Of a stretch of 64,000 nucleotides of DNA, positions 14,988 to 22,828 are shown one piece after another. The DNA comes from Azotobacter bryophylli (GTDB taxonomy: Bacteria; Pseudomonadota; Gammaproteobacteria; Pseudomonadales; Pseudomonadaceae): the NCBI RefSeq assembly GCF_042643485.1, contig NZ_JBHRSJ010000034.1, forward strand, positions 186,001 through 250,000. The letters run 5' to 3'. Positions within the stretch are counted from its first letter, which is position 1. Each line of letters opens with the position of its first letter. The translations under genes were made by a program, and so were the position numbers. The notes beneath the pieces were generated by a model. The model was not told the DNA's origin, ran no database searches, and was given only the letters and a program-made list of their open reading frames with translations.

Positions 14988-16760
14988 TCATGCCTCGGTT
15001 TCGAGTTCGACGAGTCGGCGCCCCAGGCGGATCAAGCGGAAGAGTTTCACCACTGCGGCGTCGCTCAGCCGGTCGGCGAGCTGTGCGGGTTGGTCGGCGC
15101 GTGCCGGCTGACCCAGCAGCAGGGCGCCGAGTTGGGCTGCGAACTCGAACTCGACGACGGCGGCGCGGGTCTGCTCCGGGTCGACCTGGAGCGCGACCAG
15201 CCACACTCCGCTCAGGCTCTGCAACAGCAGCTTGGCATGGAACGCCGCATCGCTAAGGGCATCGAGCTGGTCCTCGGCCGGCTCCTCGCAGGTGAAGCCC
15301 AGACCGCCCGCCGCCGACTGGATCAGGGCCGGGTCCAGGCCGGCGAGGGAGGCGATCTCGCGAGCCAGGTCGGCACAGATCGGGCGCAGCTCATGGGGGA
15401 AGTTGTTCACCCGCTCGATGTACCAGACATCCGAGATGGGATGCAGGCCGCCGGCCTGGACTGGGATCGAGACCAGGGCATTGGCGTTGAAGTCCGGCAG
15501 CGTCTCCCCGTCGGCCGCGGCGATCTGCCGGCGTATCTGCTCGACGCGGGCCGAGGTCTGGACCGGCGTCACGATGTGACCGTCGATCCGGGCCTGACGC
15601 TCCTCGTCCGACAGGTGCTCGGTCGAGGCGGCGTCCGCGTTTCCCGTTCCGGTATCGGTGGGAGCGGGGACCGACTTCGGCTGTGACGGCGGAGTGGTGG
15701 GCGTCGCTCGGTCGCGGGCTTCCCGCGTCGGCGTGGCGACCGCGGGCGGGGTGGTTTCGCCCGCCAGGGGCGCCGGGAGTGTCTGAATGGACTCCGCCGC
15801 CAGTTCTTCCGGCAGCGCCTCGGGCAGTGGGATCAGGTTGCTGCGCCGCAGCCCCTTCTGCTTGTCGTCCAGGGCGCGCAGGATGGACTCGTAGCCGACC
15901 CCCGTGAGCAGGGCCATCTGGCCGATCAGTTCGTCCTGAACCGAGCGGTAGACGAACTCCTGCGTGTCGTTGTTCTCGAAGGTGCTCAGCACGTTCTGGA
16001 ACAGGGGCTCGAACTCGGTGTTCGGGACCTCCGCGTCCGGTCCTTTTTCGGTGAGCCAATCGTTCCAGACCTGCTCGGCCGCCGAGTGCAGCGACAGCAG
16101 TTTTTCGATCTGCGGTTTGCCCAGGCCCGAGTAGAGCAGGGTCGGGATCGCCGGCAGCAGGACCCGGATGGTTTCCTGCATCCGACTGATGTGCGAGTGG
16201 GAAATCGGATAGCCGTCCGCTTTCAGCCGGCGCGCCAGTTCCCGCTGGGAAATCGCCTGGCCGCCGTTCTCCTGCTCGTACAACTGGCGTGCCCGGTCGA
16301 CGCCGACGGCCCGCTCGATGAACATCAGGTCGCCGCGCACGTCGTTCTCGGCCAGGTGGCCGGTCAGGACGACCAGTTCGCCCCGCTCGGCGTTCCAGGG
16401 GCGGAACAGGCAGTGCAGCCGGTAGTAGCGCTCGTCCTTGGTCTCCTGCCACAGCTCGCGCAGGATGGTGAGCCGGGTGTTGCCGCCGTCGCGGATCATG
16501 AACTTGTCCGCGCCCGGGCGGCGGGTGATCGAGGGCGGATGGTCCAGGCCCCGCTCTCGGATCGACTGCTTGATCTCGTCGTACTTCTCGTTCCGGGTCG
16601 TGCGCGGGTTGGTGTCGTAGGGAGCGATGTCGTCCAGGGTCAGGTACATGGGCGTGTCCGCCACGGGGTCCGGCAGGCGCTGGACAGCCGGGGCCTTGCG
16701 CTCGAAGCCGCCGTGCAGCATGCGCCCGGCCAGTTGCTCTTGGGATAGCTTGTTGCTCAT
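14988..16760 (-). CDS. parB: PFGI-1-class ParB family partition protein
   Basis: The 590-residue protein is longer than chromosomal ParB, as is usual in ICEs. It has an N-terminal ParB domain (about residues 35-140): YDTNPRTTRNEKYDEIKQSI, IRDGGNTRLTILREL and LAENDVRGDLMFIERA. A central HTH (SQRELARRLKADGYPISHSHI) and a long C-terminal part with Pro/Thr-rich linker (about residues 320-400) follow. With parA it probably keeps the excised, circular ICE in dividing cells; its DNA site is unknown. It starts two bases after the Arc-like gene. Confidence 0.9.
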   Translation of the reverse strand: MSNKLSQEQLAGRMLHGGFERKAPAVQRLPDPVADTPMYLTLDDIAPYDTNPRTTRNEKYDEIKQSIRERGLDHPPSITRRPGADKFMIRDGGNTRLTILRELWQETKDERYYRLHCLFRPWNAERGELVVLTGHLAENDVRGDLMFIERAVGVDRARQLYEQENGGQAISQRELARRLKADGYPISHSHISRMQETIRVLLPAIPTLLYSGLGKPQIEKLLSLHSAAEQVWNDWLTEKGPDAEVPNTEFEPLFQNVLSTFENNDTQEFVYRSVQDELIGQMALLTGVGYESILRALDDKQKGLRRSNLIPLPEALPEELAAESIQTLPAPLAGETTPPAVATPTREARDRATPTTPPSQPKSVPAPTDTGTGNADAASTEHLSDEERQARIDGHIVTPVQTSARVEQIRRQIAAADGETLPDFNANALVSIPVQAGGLHPISDVWYIERVNNFPHELRPICADLAREIASLAGLDPALIQSAAGGLGFTCEEPAEDQLDALSDAAFHAKLLLQSLSGVWLVALQVDPEQTRAAVVEFEFAAQLGALLLGQPARADQPAQLADRLSDAAVVKLFRLIRLGRRLVELETEA

Positions 16761-16762
16761 GT

Positions 16763-16999
16763 TCAGGCTCCTTCGGGGCGGGCGGGGGACGGGGCGGTCA
16801 GTAGCCGGTCGATGACCGCCTTGAGGCGGGTGATCTCCGCTTCCAGGGCGAGGGAATGGTCCATGCGGAAGACGACTTCCGCGTTCATGGAGCGCTGGTT
16901 GTCCCGGGCCGAGGCGCTGAGACGCTCGCGCATGCCATGGGGAAAGCGCACGACGAACTTCTCGTCGTGCGCAGAGGAGACGTGGTTAGTGAGTGTCAT
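16763..16999 (-). CDS. Arc-like ribbon-helix-helix DNA-binding protein
   Basis: The 78-residue protein has the Arc repressor pattern: KFVVRFPHGMRERLSASARD (beta strand plus first helix), then NQRSMNAEVVFRM (second helix), and a leucine-rich tail (EAEITRLKAVIDRLL). Such proteins bind operators as dimers. It overlaps the upstream HicA-like gene by 14 bases and sits directly before parB. It could be an operon repressor, or the antitoxin of the HicA-like protein. Confidence 0.85.
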   Translation of the reverse strand: MTLTNHVSSAHDEKFVVRFPHGMRERLSASARDNQRSMNAEVVFRMDHSLALEAEITRLKAVIDRLLTAPSPARPEGA

Positions 17000-17231
17000 G
17001 GAGATCTCTCGAACTGGGCTGTCGATCGGCGCGACGGAGCTGGGCGCGGGCGTTGTGTTCGGCGCGGTGGTCGCTGGGCGACGACGAGGTGAAAATGGGG
17101 GCGCAGCCGGCCTTGGTGAAGCGGATATGGCCGCCGTTCGTGCGGCTCACGCTCCACCCCTGCCCGATGGCGAAGCAGGCCAGGTCGTGCAATTTCTTCT
17201 TGAGGCCGCGAGGCAGGGCAGGCGGAGTCAT
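16986..17231 (-). CDS. HicA-like small protein (possible toxin)
   Basis: The 81-residue basic protein contains LKKKLHDLACFAIGQGWSVSRTNGGHIRFTKAG-like content (GWSVSRTNGGHIRF is the key part), then SSPSDHRAEHNARAQLRRADRQ. The pattern GW-x5-GGH followed by SDxRAxxNAxAxLR resembles small HicA-like double-stranded-RNA-binding folds, in which the His is catalytic. The gene is translationally coupled to both neighbours: its ATG overlaps the previous stop (ATGA), and the Arc-like gene starts inside its 3' end. The HicA link comes from motif reading only. Confidence 0.5.
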   Translation of the reverse strand: MTPPALPRGLKKKLHDLACFAIGQGWSVSRTNGGHIRFTKAGCAPIFTSSSPSDHRAEHNARAQLRRADRQPSSRDLHDTH

Positions 17232-17740
17232 GCGACGCTCCTTCTGGCGGCCCAGTTCGCCTTCAGCGCGGCCTTGTAGCTGGCCTTGGCCTCTTTCTTG
17301 GTGCGTGCCCACTCGCCCTGTACGTCGATATAGCTGGATAAGCCTACCCAGCGTCGCATGCGGTACTCTCGATTCCGCCAGTCGCCGCGACTCTCGTACT
17401 CCGGCACGTTGATCCCGAGATAGTCGGCGAACGATTCGCTGTACTCCGAGCACAGGTACTCATCGTAGCGGGTCTGCTTTGGCGGCTCTGGCAGCAGGCG
17501 CAGAGCCAAGCGGCGACCCGCATCGGTTACGGTGAACACCACGTCGTCAGGACAACAGAAGGCCGGAGTACGGGCGCGCGCCATCAGCCCCTCGGCCTCC
17601 AGCCCCTGCAGATCCGGCATGGCGTAATGGCCAGGATCGGCGACGAAGTGGTTACGGTACGGCTCGCGTCGTTCGGGAGTCACGCCGAGCGTGTGCCAGA
17701 GAAGCGTCAGGTGGCGTTCGCTCACGGTCTCGTTCTGCAT
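17228..17740 (-). CDS. Conserved ICE hypothetical protein (170 aa)
   Basis: The protein begins MQNETVSERHLTLLWHTLGV and includes YRNHFVADPGHYAMPDLQGLEAEGL, suggesting a winged-helix-like N-terminal part, then VVFTVTDAGRRLALRLLPEP and a Tyr/Arg-rich C-terminus. I do not recognise the family. The ATG at 17740 shares one base with the upstream stop (TGATG); an adjacent ATG at 17743 is equally plausible. It belongs to the overlapping core operon between dnaB and parB. Confidence 0.7.
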   Translation of the reverse strand: MQNETVSERHLTLLWHTLGVTPERREPYRNHFVADPGHYAMPDLQGLEAEGLMARARTPAFCCPDDVVFTVTDAGRRLALRLLPEPPKQTRYDEYLCSEYSESFADYLGINVPEYESRGDWRNREYRMRRWVGLSSYIDVQGEWARTKKEAKASYKAALKANWAARRSVA

Positions 17741-18105
17741 CATGGCCGGCCCCCCTTCTGGAAACATTGGGTCCGGATCTCGATGCGGTAGCGACGGGCG
17801 ATCTCCTGGCAGCGGCTCAGGGGCTCCTTCAGCTCCTTGGCGATCGCGCCCAGCGATTGGTTGCCGCGCTTGGCCTTGACCAGTAGCTCTGCTCGCAGCT
17901 GGGCATCCGTGCGTTTCGTCTTACTCGTCTGCACGAAGCCCGACGGGGTCCCACTGTCGGTCGGGGAAGACACCCCTTCGGCGACGTGCGAGACTCCGCC
18001 GCCCTGGGACATGAAGGCCTCGACGGCCTCGTCGAGAGCTTTACGGGCGGCTTCGCGGCCGGCCGGGGTCGGCAGGTCGTTCCGGGTATCGTGATAGCGC
18101 TCCAT
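17740..18105 (-). CDS. Conserved ICE hypothetical protein with HTH-like end (121 aa)
   Basis: The protein starts MERYHDTRNDLPTPAGREAARKAL. Its C-terminal third (AELLVKAKRGNQSLGAIAKEL, then SRCQEIARRYRIEI) looks like a helix-turn-helix. I cannot name a family. The start shares a base with the upstream stop codon and the stop shares a base with the next start, so translation appears coupled throughout this block. Confidence 0.65.
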   Translation of the reverse strand: MERYHDTRNDLPTPAGREAARKALDEAVEAFMSQGGGVSHVAEGVSSPTDSGTPSGFVQTSKTKRTDAQLRAELLVKAKRGNQSLGAIAKELKEPLSRCQEIARRYRIEIRTQCFQKGGRP

Positions 18106-18638
18106 CAGTGGGCTCCTTCTGCTGGGCTGGCTTGCCGGGCGAGTGCGTTGCCCGCCTGGACCGCCACGATCTCGGGAGCGAGGCCGGGGAACTGGGTGGT
18201 GAGGTCGGCGAGGAATTCGCGGGCGGCTTCACGCGTGCCGGGAATACGGAACACCACGGTGCAGTGCTGGGCTTCCTGCCGATCGTCGAGCAGGGGAATA
18301 ACCGCGACCTTCAGGGCATTGGCGTACAGATGGCGGGGCACCCAGATTGACCAGAAGTAGGTGGACAGGAGGGCGCTCGGGCAGAGCAGCTCCACCGAGA
18401 GGGTTCCGCAAGGCGTCGGTGACAGCGTCACGTAACCGAGCTGCTCGAACTCGGCCAGGACCGCCTCCATGCTGGCCGGCACCACGGTGCTGTGATCCCG
18501 TGCCAGTCGATTGATGCTCTGGGCCAGCGCATCCAGTTCGGTGGCATTCACCCCGGAGCGATGGGCATGCACGAGAGCAGAAGCCTCGAACGCAGCGTCT
18601 GCGCGGATGGTGGGGAAGGGCATGGCGTCATTCGTCAT
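18105..18638 (-). CDS. Conserved ICE hypothetical protein (177 aa)
   Basis: The protein starts MTNDAMPFPTIRADAAFEAS and has a helical N-terminal half with LAQSINRLARDHSTVVPASM, then a strand-rich part (CTVVFRIPGTREAAREFLA). No known domain is recognised; similarly placed genes occur between dnaB and parB in other elements of this class. Its start overlaps the zinc-ribbon gene by 11 bases. Confidence 0.7.
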   Translation of the reverse strand: MTNDAMPFPTIRADAAFEASALVHAHRSGVNATELDALAQSINRLARDHSTVVPASMEAVLAEFEQLGYVTLSPTPCGTLSVELLCPSALLSTYFWSIWVPRHLYANALKVAVIPLLDDRQEAQHCTVVFRIPGTREAAREFLADLTTQFPGLAPEIVAVQAGNALARQASPAEGAH

Positions 18639-18807
18639 GGCCGATCTCCTGCAGTTCTTCCACTTGATCGCTGCCGCAGTGAGGACAGATCAGCAGTTCG
18701 ACTTCGCCATCGGGCGTGTGCTCGGCAGGCAAGGTCTGACGAACCTGTTGCCGGGTGTAGTGCTTTCCGCAGGAAACGCACCAATGGGTCGGATGAGCAG
18801 TGGTCAT
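18628..18807 (-). CDS. Small zinc-ribbon protein (59 aa)
   Basis: Direct translation from the ATG at 18805-18807 gives 59 residues with two Cys pairs, WCVSCGK and ICPHCGS, spaced about 30 residues apart, and an acidic tail (VEELQEIGHDE). This is a typical single zinc ribbon. The start overlaps the dnaB stop by four bases (ATGA) and the stop lies 11 bases inside the next gene, so it is a real operon member. Function is unknown; a role in contacting nucleic acid or helicase is only inference. Confidence 0.8.
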   Translation of the reverse strand: MTTAHPTHWCVSCGKHYTRQQVRQTLPAEHTPDGEVELLICPHCGSDQVEELQEIGHDE

Positions 18808-20156
18808 GCGCGGGCTCCTTGCCAGTCGGTGTTGGCACTGAGGTTCACGAAGCGGGTCTGATGGGCGATGAAGGCGGTGCGGACGGTGCCCGTCGGGCCG
18901 TTGCGCTGCTTGCCGACGATAATTTCCGCGATGCCCTTGTGTTCGGTGTCGGGGTGGTAGATCTCGTCGCGGTAGACGAACAGGATCACGTCCGCGTCCT
19001 GCTCGATGGCTCCGCCGTCGCGCAGATCAGCATTGATGGGCCGTTTGTTGGGGCGGCGTTCCAGGTCCCGATTCAGTTGGGAAAGCGCCACGACCGGACA
19101 CGCCATCTCCTTGGCCAGCGCCTTGAGGGCGCCGGAGATGTCCGCGATCTCGTTGGCCCGGTTCTCCTTGCCGGGTTGTTTCATCAACTGCAGGTAGTCG
19201 ACGAGAATGAGGGCCGGCGGACCATACTTGCGTGCCGCCCGCCGCGCCTTGGCGCGCAGGGCGGTTGGCGTCTGTGCCGGCGTATCGTCGATGACCAAGC
19301 GATCGCCGTAGCTGTTGAGCTTGTGCATCGCCGCCTGCAGCCTGGGCCAGTCTTCGTCGTCCAGTTGTCCCTTCATGAGCTTCTGCAGGTCGAGCCCGCC
19401 GAGGAGGGCGAGCAGCCTGAAAAGCAACTGTTGGGTCGGCATTTCCAGGCTGTAGACCTGGACGCTCTGCTCGGGGTACTTCCGCAGGGCGGGATCGACC
19501 AGGTTCAGGGCGAGACTGGTCTTGCCCATCGAGGGGCGTGCCGCGAGGATGATCAGGTCGGCTGGCTGCAGGCCGGAGGTGATCTGGTCCAGGTCATCCA
19601 GGCCGGTGGACACGCCGATGACTTCGGTGCCGTTGTTGAAGCGCTCGTCGATCAGATCGACGAGCTTGAGCAGCTCTTTCTGGATGTCGCTGAACTCGTT
19701 GACCCGATGGGTCTGGGCTAGGGCGAACAGTTGCTGCTCGATCGACTGCTGAACCGCCTCGGCTTGCGCTTGCGGAGCGGCAGCCTCTCGGCTGCAGGCG
19801 AAGCCGAGCTGGATCAGGCGGCGCAGCTGAGCTCGGTTCTGGACGATCTCGGCGTAGTGCTCGAGGTTGGCCACCGACGGAATGTTCTTGGCCAGCTCGC
19901 CCAGGTAGGCGAGTCCGCCAGCCTCCTCGAGGTCGCTCATCGACTCGGAGACAGTGACTACATCGAACGGCGCGTTGGTCGAGGCCAGTGTCCGGATGCC
20001 CCGGAAGATCAGGCGGTGCTCCCGCTGGAAGAAATCCTCTTCCGTGAGGCGATCGGCAATCAGATCCCAGGCGCTGTTGTCGAGCATCAGCCCGCCCAGG
20101 ACGGCTTGCTCGGCTTCCTGGGAGTGCGGGGGCGAGAGGTCGGCGAGACTCACCAT
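18804..20156 (-). CDS. dnaB: Replicative DNA helicase, DnaB type
   Basis: The 450-residue protein has both DnaB domains. The N-terminal domain (about residues 10-110) has EAEQAVLGGLMLDNSAWDLI and EDFFQREHRLIF. The RecA-like motor has Walker A ARPSMGKTSLAL (about residue 212), Walker B ALILVDYLQLM and RDGGAIEQDADVI. The length is normal. ICE-encoded DnaB unwinds the circular intermediate for its own replication, probably loaded by the STY4528-type protein. Its start overlaps the DUF2786 gene by seven bases. Confidence 0.95.
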   Translation of the reverse strand: MVSLADLSPPHSQEAEQAVLGGLMLDNSAWDLIADRLTEEDFFQREHRLIFRGIRTLASTNAPFDVVTVSESMSDLEEAGGLAYLGELAKNIPSVANLEHYAEIVQNRAQLRRLIQLGFACSREAAAPQAQAEAVQQSIEQQLFALAQTHRVNEFSDIQKELLKLVDLIDERFNNGTEVIGVSTGLDDLDQITSGLQPADLIILAARPSMGKTSLALNLVDPALRKYPEQSVQVYSLEMPTQQLLFRLLALLGGLDLQKLMKGQLDDEDWPRLQAAMHKLNSYGDRLVIDDTPAQTPTALRAKARRAARKYGPPALILVDYLQLMKQPGKENRANEIADISGALKALAKEMACPVVALSQLNRDLERRPNKRPINADLRDGGAIEQDADVILFVYRDEIYHPDTEHKGIAEIIVGKQRNGPTGTVRTAFIAHQTRFVNLSANTDWQGARA

Positions 20157-20851
20157 GCGCCACCTCCCAGCAAGGGCTGTGCGGGGGCATCCTGGCGAAG
20201 GGCCGGGTTGAGCCGGGCCTTCCGGCCCTGTTCCCAGCCTTGCCGCTGCGACTTCTGGTCGTGTCCCTTGGCCTGGGTGGAGTCGAGGTCGTTCGTCTTC
20301 AGGCCGGGATGATGCCGTTCGAGATAGGCCTGGATGGCTTGCTCGGTCTCGGTCGACCGCCCTTGGGCGAACTCCCAGACCTTCTCGGCCACGGCCGAGA
20401 TCCAGGCTTCGGCGAAGATTGCTCCGCGCCGGCGCTTGGTGGACAGCTTGCAGCGGTGCTGCTGGGCCACGTGATGCCGGCGAGCGGTCTGTAACTGTAG
20501 GTTCAAGGCCGAATAGGCGTAGGCCGCCAGCTCGGGGGAGACGCCCAGGCCGACGAACTTCAGACTCCAGCCCTCACGAGGCACCGGGAACGCCAGATAC
20601 TCGCAATCGAACGCCGTCGCGCAGGTGTTGGCCAACGCGAAGATCCAGGTCGGTGGCTGGCGTCGGGTGCCGGTCGGGATGCAATGCTCGTTGACCAGGA
20701 AGGCTTTCACCTCCCTATCGTCCAGGTTGTACTGCTCCATGAGCTTGCGGGCCTGGCGGAGTGCGGTTTCCGCTTCGTTCGGAGCGGCCCCCTTGGCGTG
20801 GGCGAGGGCGAAGCACTTGGCGACCTTCTCGAAGATCCTTTTTCGGTCCAT
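20150..20851 (-). CDS. DUF2786 domain protein
   Basis: The 233-residue protein starts MDRKRIFEKVAKCFALAHAK and continues NEAETALRQARKLMEQYNLD, the DUF2786 N-terminal signature. Then follow WIFALANTCATAFDCEY and RRRGAIFAEAWISAVAEKVWEFA. DUF2786 proteins occur in phages and ICEs; their function is unknown. The ATG at 20851 shares a base with the previous stop (TGATG), which decides this start over the longer upstream frame. Confidence 0.8.
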   Translation of the reverse strand: MDRKRIFEKVAKCFALAHAKGAAPNEAETALRQARKLMEQYNLDDREVKAFLVNEHCIPTGTRRQPPTWIFALANTCATAFDCEYLAFPVPREGWSLKFVGLGVSPELAAYAYSALNLQLQTARRHHVAQQHRCKLSTKRRRGAIFAEAWISAVAEKVWEFAQGRSTETEQAIQAYLERHHPGLKTNDLDSTQAKGHDQKSQRQGWEQGRKARLNPALRQDAPAQPLLGGGAW

Positions 20852-21576
20852 CAGCGCGTCCCCCCTTGCGGGTTGGCCAGGGCTTCGGACCAGAGCCGAA
20901 TCGTCTCGGCTTCCTGTGCGAGCACCTGCGGACGGAGCTCGTCGCATTTGGCCTGCAATGTGGCGAGGTTGGTGGGAATGTCGTGCGAAAAGGTCTCCAA
21001 GTTCAGCGAGGAGTTGATGTGATCCCTGACCGATTGGTGGATCTCGCTGCGCAGGTAATGGATCTCACGGCTAGCCGACCAGTCGTGTGCTTTTTGCGGA
21101 TCGGGTTTTGCGCTCAGTCGCAGCTTGGCGGTGAACTCACGGGGGGAGTAATAAATCTGCAGAACCCGGGCCTGATTGAGCACAAGCGCAGTTCGCACGA
21201 CCTCGAGCTGTTGCTCGGGGGTTTCGATCGGTAAGGGATGGGCCTGCTGGGTCAGCTCATGGGCTTGTTGATCGAGGGCGCGGAAGCGATCGGCACGCCC
21301 CTTCTCTTCGCGCTGTTTCTTCTCCTTGGCGTGCTCGATCCGCAAGTTGATGGTGCGGACGAGGCCGGCGGCCTGCCTGATCAGTTCCTGCTCTTCGAGG
21401 CCCATCAGGCGACCGAGCCCAGTCTTGTCGATCAGACGGTCCAGCTCTTTCGAGGTCGCCGTGAGTTTTCCCTGGTAGGCGCGGAGCTCCTTCGCCGTCA
21501 GGTAACGCGTCACGTTCAGGACTTGCTCGGTGGTGATGGAGGCGGCAGTAGGCCGGTCGGAAGGGGTATGAGCCAT
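20851..21576 (-). CDS. Conserved ICE coiled-coil protein (241 aa)
   Basis: This hydrophilic, mostly helical protein has likely coiled-coil stretches (AYQGKLTATSKELDRLIDKT, and IEHAKEKKQREEKGRADRF). I cannot assign a family. It starts two bases after the parA stop (21578-21580), so it is the second gene of the parA operon. A partition or replication accessory role would fit the position but is not shown. Confidence 0.7.
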   Translation of the reverse strand: MAHTPSDRPTAASITTEQVLNVTRYLTAKELRAYQGKLTATSKELDRLIDKTGLGRLMGLEEQELIRQAAGLVRTINLRIEHAKEKKQREEKGRADRFRALDQQAHELTQQAHPLPIETPEQQLEVVRTALVLNQARVLQIYYSPREFTAKLRLSAKPDPQKAHDWSASREIHYLRSEIHQSVRDHINSSLNLETFSHDIPTNLATLQAKCDELRPQVLAQEAETIRLWSEALANPQGGTR

Positions 21577-21577
21577 C

Positions 21578-22435
21578 TCAGCGCCCTCCTTTCACCAGGG
21601 CGTGCACGTTCTCTTCGGTCATCGCTTCGAAGCGGTCCCGCCATTGCGGGAACAGCTCGATGGCGAGGCCTCGGATCACACTCAGCGCCGAAGGCGACTT
21701 GCGGTTGGAGGGCTGGCGGTATTCCAGGCGGTGGGCGGGGATGCCTTGGGTGGCGGATTCTCGGTAGATGACGGCGGAAGGAATGGTGCTGTCCAGCACC
21801 TCGATGCCCTCGGCGGCCTGGAAGGTGTTGCGCACCAGGTCATGGATCTTTCGGGCATCGGCGGTCTCGTCCAGCAGGTTGACCACGACTTTGACGGGTG
21901 GAGTGGGAAGGCCGAGCCGGGCATAGGCGCGCAGACCATCGAGCATCTGCAGGGTGCCGCGGCTGAACTCACGAGCGGTGAGCATGTTCGGGGGGAGGGG
22001 GGAAATGCAGAGCTGCGAGGCCAGGACGACCATCTCCAGCATCACCGAGCGAGCACCCTGGGTGTCGATCAGGATGAGGTCGTACTGGCCCTTGAAGGCC
22101 TCGAGCAGTTGGGCGAGGCGCAGACGGCCATCGGGCGCCTGCAGGAGGAGGTTGATCAGTTGGTTGTTGGGATCGTTGGAGAGGATGAGGGAGAGATTCG
22201 GGATCTCGGTGATCGAGATGATGTCGCGGGGATTGGTGTTGTTCAGGGCGATCAGGTCGTAGATGCCGCCGGGCGCTTCCTGAGCGATGTTGTAGTAGGA
22301 CGACAGGGAGGGTTGAACCGGGTCCATGTCGATGAGGAGAACACGCAGTCCGGCATCGGCGATGAATGCGCCGAGATTGGCGCCGGTGGTGGTTTTACCG
22401 GGTCCACCCTTGGTGGAGATGATGGAGGAGATCAT
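21578..22435 (-). CDS. parA: ParA/Soj family partition ATPase
   Basis: The 285-residue protein begins MISSIISTKGGPGKTTTGAN, a deviant Walker A motif with the signature Lys. Next come LRVLLIDMDPVQPSLS and ILIDTQGARSVM (Walker B region). In this ICE class the Soj-like ATPase at the att end stabilises the excised circle. It is the first gene of the operon running away from the att site, and the 22436-22520 gap must hold its promoter; an inverted repeat is present there. Confidence 0.93.
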   Translation of the reverse strand: MISSIISTKGGPGKTTTGANLGAFIADAGLRVLLIDMDPVQPSLSSYYNIAQEAPGGIYDLIALNNTNPRDIISITEIPNLSLILSNDPNNQLINLLLQAPDGRLRLAQLLEAFKGQYDLILIDTQGARSVMLEMVVLASQLCISPLPPNMLTAREFSRGTLQMLDGLRAYARLGLPTPPVKVVVNLLDETADARKIHDLVRNTFQAAEGIEVLDSTIPSAVIYRESATQGIPAHRLEYRQPSNRKSPSALSVIRGLAIELFPQWRDRFEAMTEENVHALVKGGR

Positions 22436-22445
22436 GTGTAGCGCC

Positions 22446-22464
22446 TCTAATGTGGGTCATTAGA
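22446..22464. promoter_or_regulatory. Inverted repeat in the parA promoter region (candidate operator)
   Basis: TCTAATG, five bases, CATTAGA form a perfect 7-bp dyad about 11-29 bases before the parA start. Its position suits autorepression by an element-encoded regulator. The binding protein is unknown. Confidence 0.5.
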
Positions 22465-22520
22465 AGCAGCTGGGGGAGGCGGAGAAATAAGGTTATTGAC
22501 TAGCCGGTTTGGGAAATATC

Positions 22521-22566
22521 ACTTTTAACCAATTGGTCGTAGGTTCGAATCCTACACGACCCACCA
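22521..22566 (+). other. att site: 3' part of tRNA-Lys(UUU) at the ICE end
   Basis: The 46 bases run from the anticodon loop (CTTTTAA, anticodon UUU, 22522-22528) through the T arm (GTAGG-TTCGAAT-CCTAC) and acceptor strand ACGACCC to A-CCA at 22563-22566. The bases before it do not form the 5' half of a tRNA. Elements of this class insert at tRNA-Lys and leave such a partial copy on the parA side, while the whole tRNA stays on the integrase side. The 262 bases from 22567 to the ndh stop show no gene. Confidence 0.93.
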
Positions 22567-22828
22567 TTTCCTGAAGCACTCCATATTCTCTCTCCAGTAT
22601 CTAGCAATCAATCAAAGACTTGCACGGATTTATGGTTCGTTTAGCGCTCTGTCAGTGCTGGCGGCATCATGAGTTTGATGCTAACGGGTGGCCTCCGCTG
22701 TAAGAAACTTGTGGGGATCGCCTATTTGTCTCTGTCTTGCGTTCGGTTTTCTACAGTCGCCCTTCGATTGTTATCGCATGGCCGGGTAGGGCATTGGCCC
22801 GCTCTGGCAGGCCAATGCCTATGCTTGA

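Larger units (their letters stand above)
1..22566. mobile_element. Right part of a PFGI-1/pKLC102-class integrative conjugative element
   Basis: The stretch has the conserved backbone of this ICE class: parA next to a tRNA-Lys-derived att site, dnaB, an ICE-type parB, DUF2857, an STY4528-type replication protein, a TIGR03761 protein, DUF3158, ssb, and the pilL/pilN/pilO genes of a type IVb conjugative pilus. The 3' part of tRNA-Lys at 22521-22566 marks the outer boundary. The integrase, the intact tRNA-Lys and the conjugation (TraD/VirB4) genes are expected to the left, outside the window. topB, often found near ssb in this family, is not present in this part. Identification is by recognising the protein families, not by database search. 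Confidence 0.93.

Noticed and set aside
22521..22566. Functional tRNA-Lys gene
   Set aside because: Only the part from the anticodon loop to CCA is present; the D arm and 5' acceptor strand are missing.
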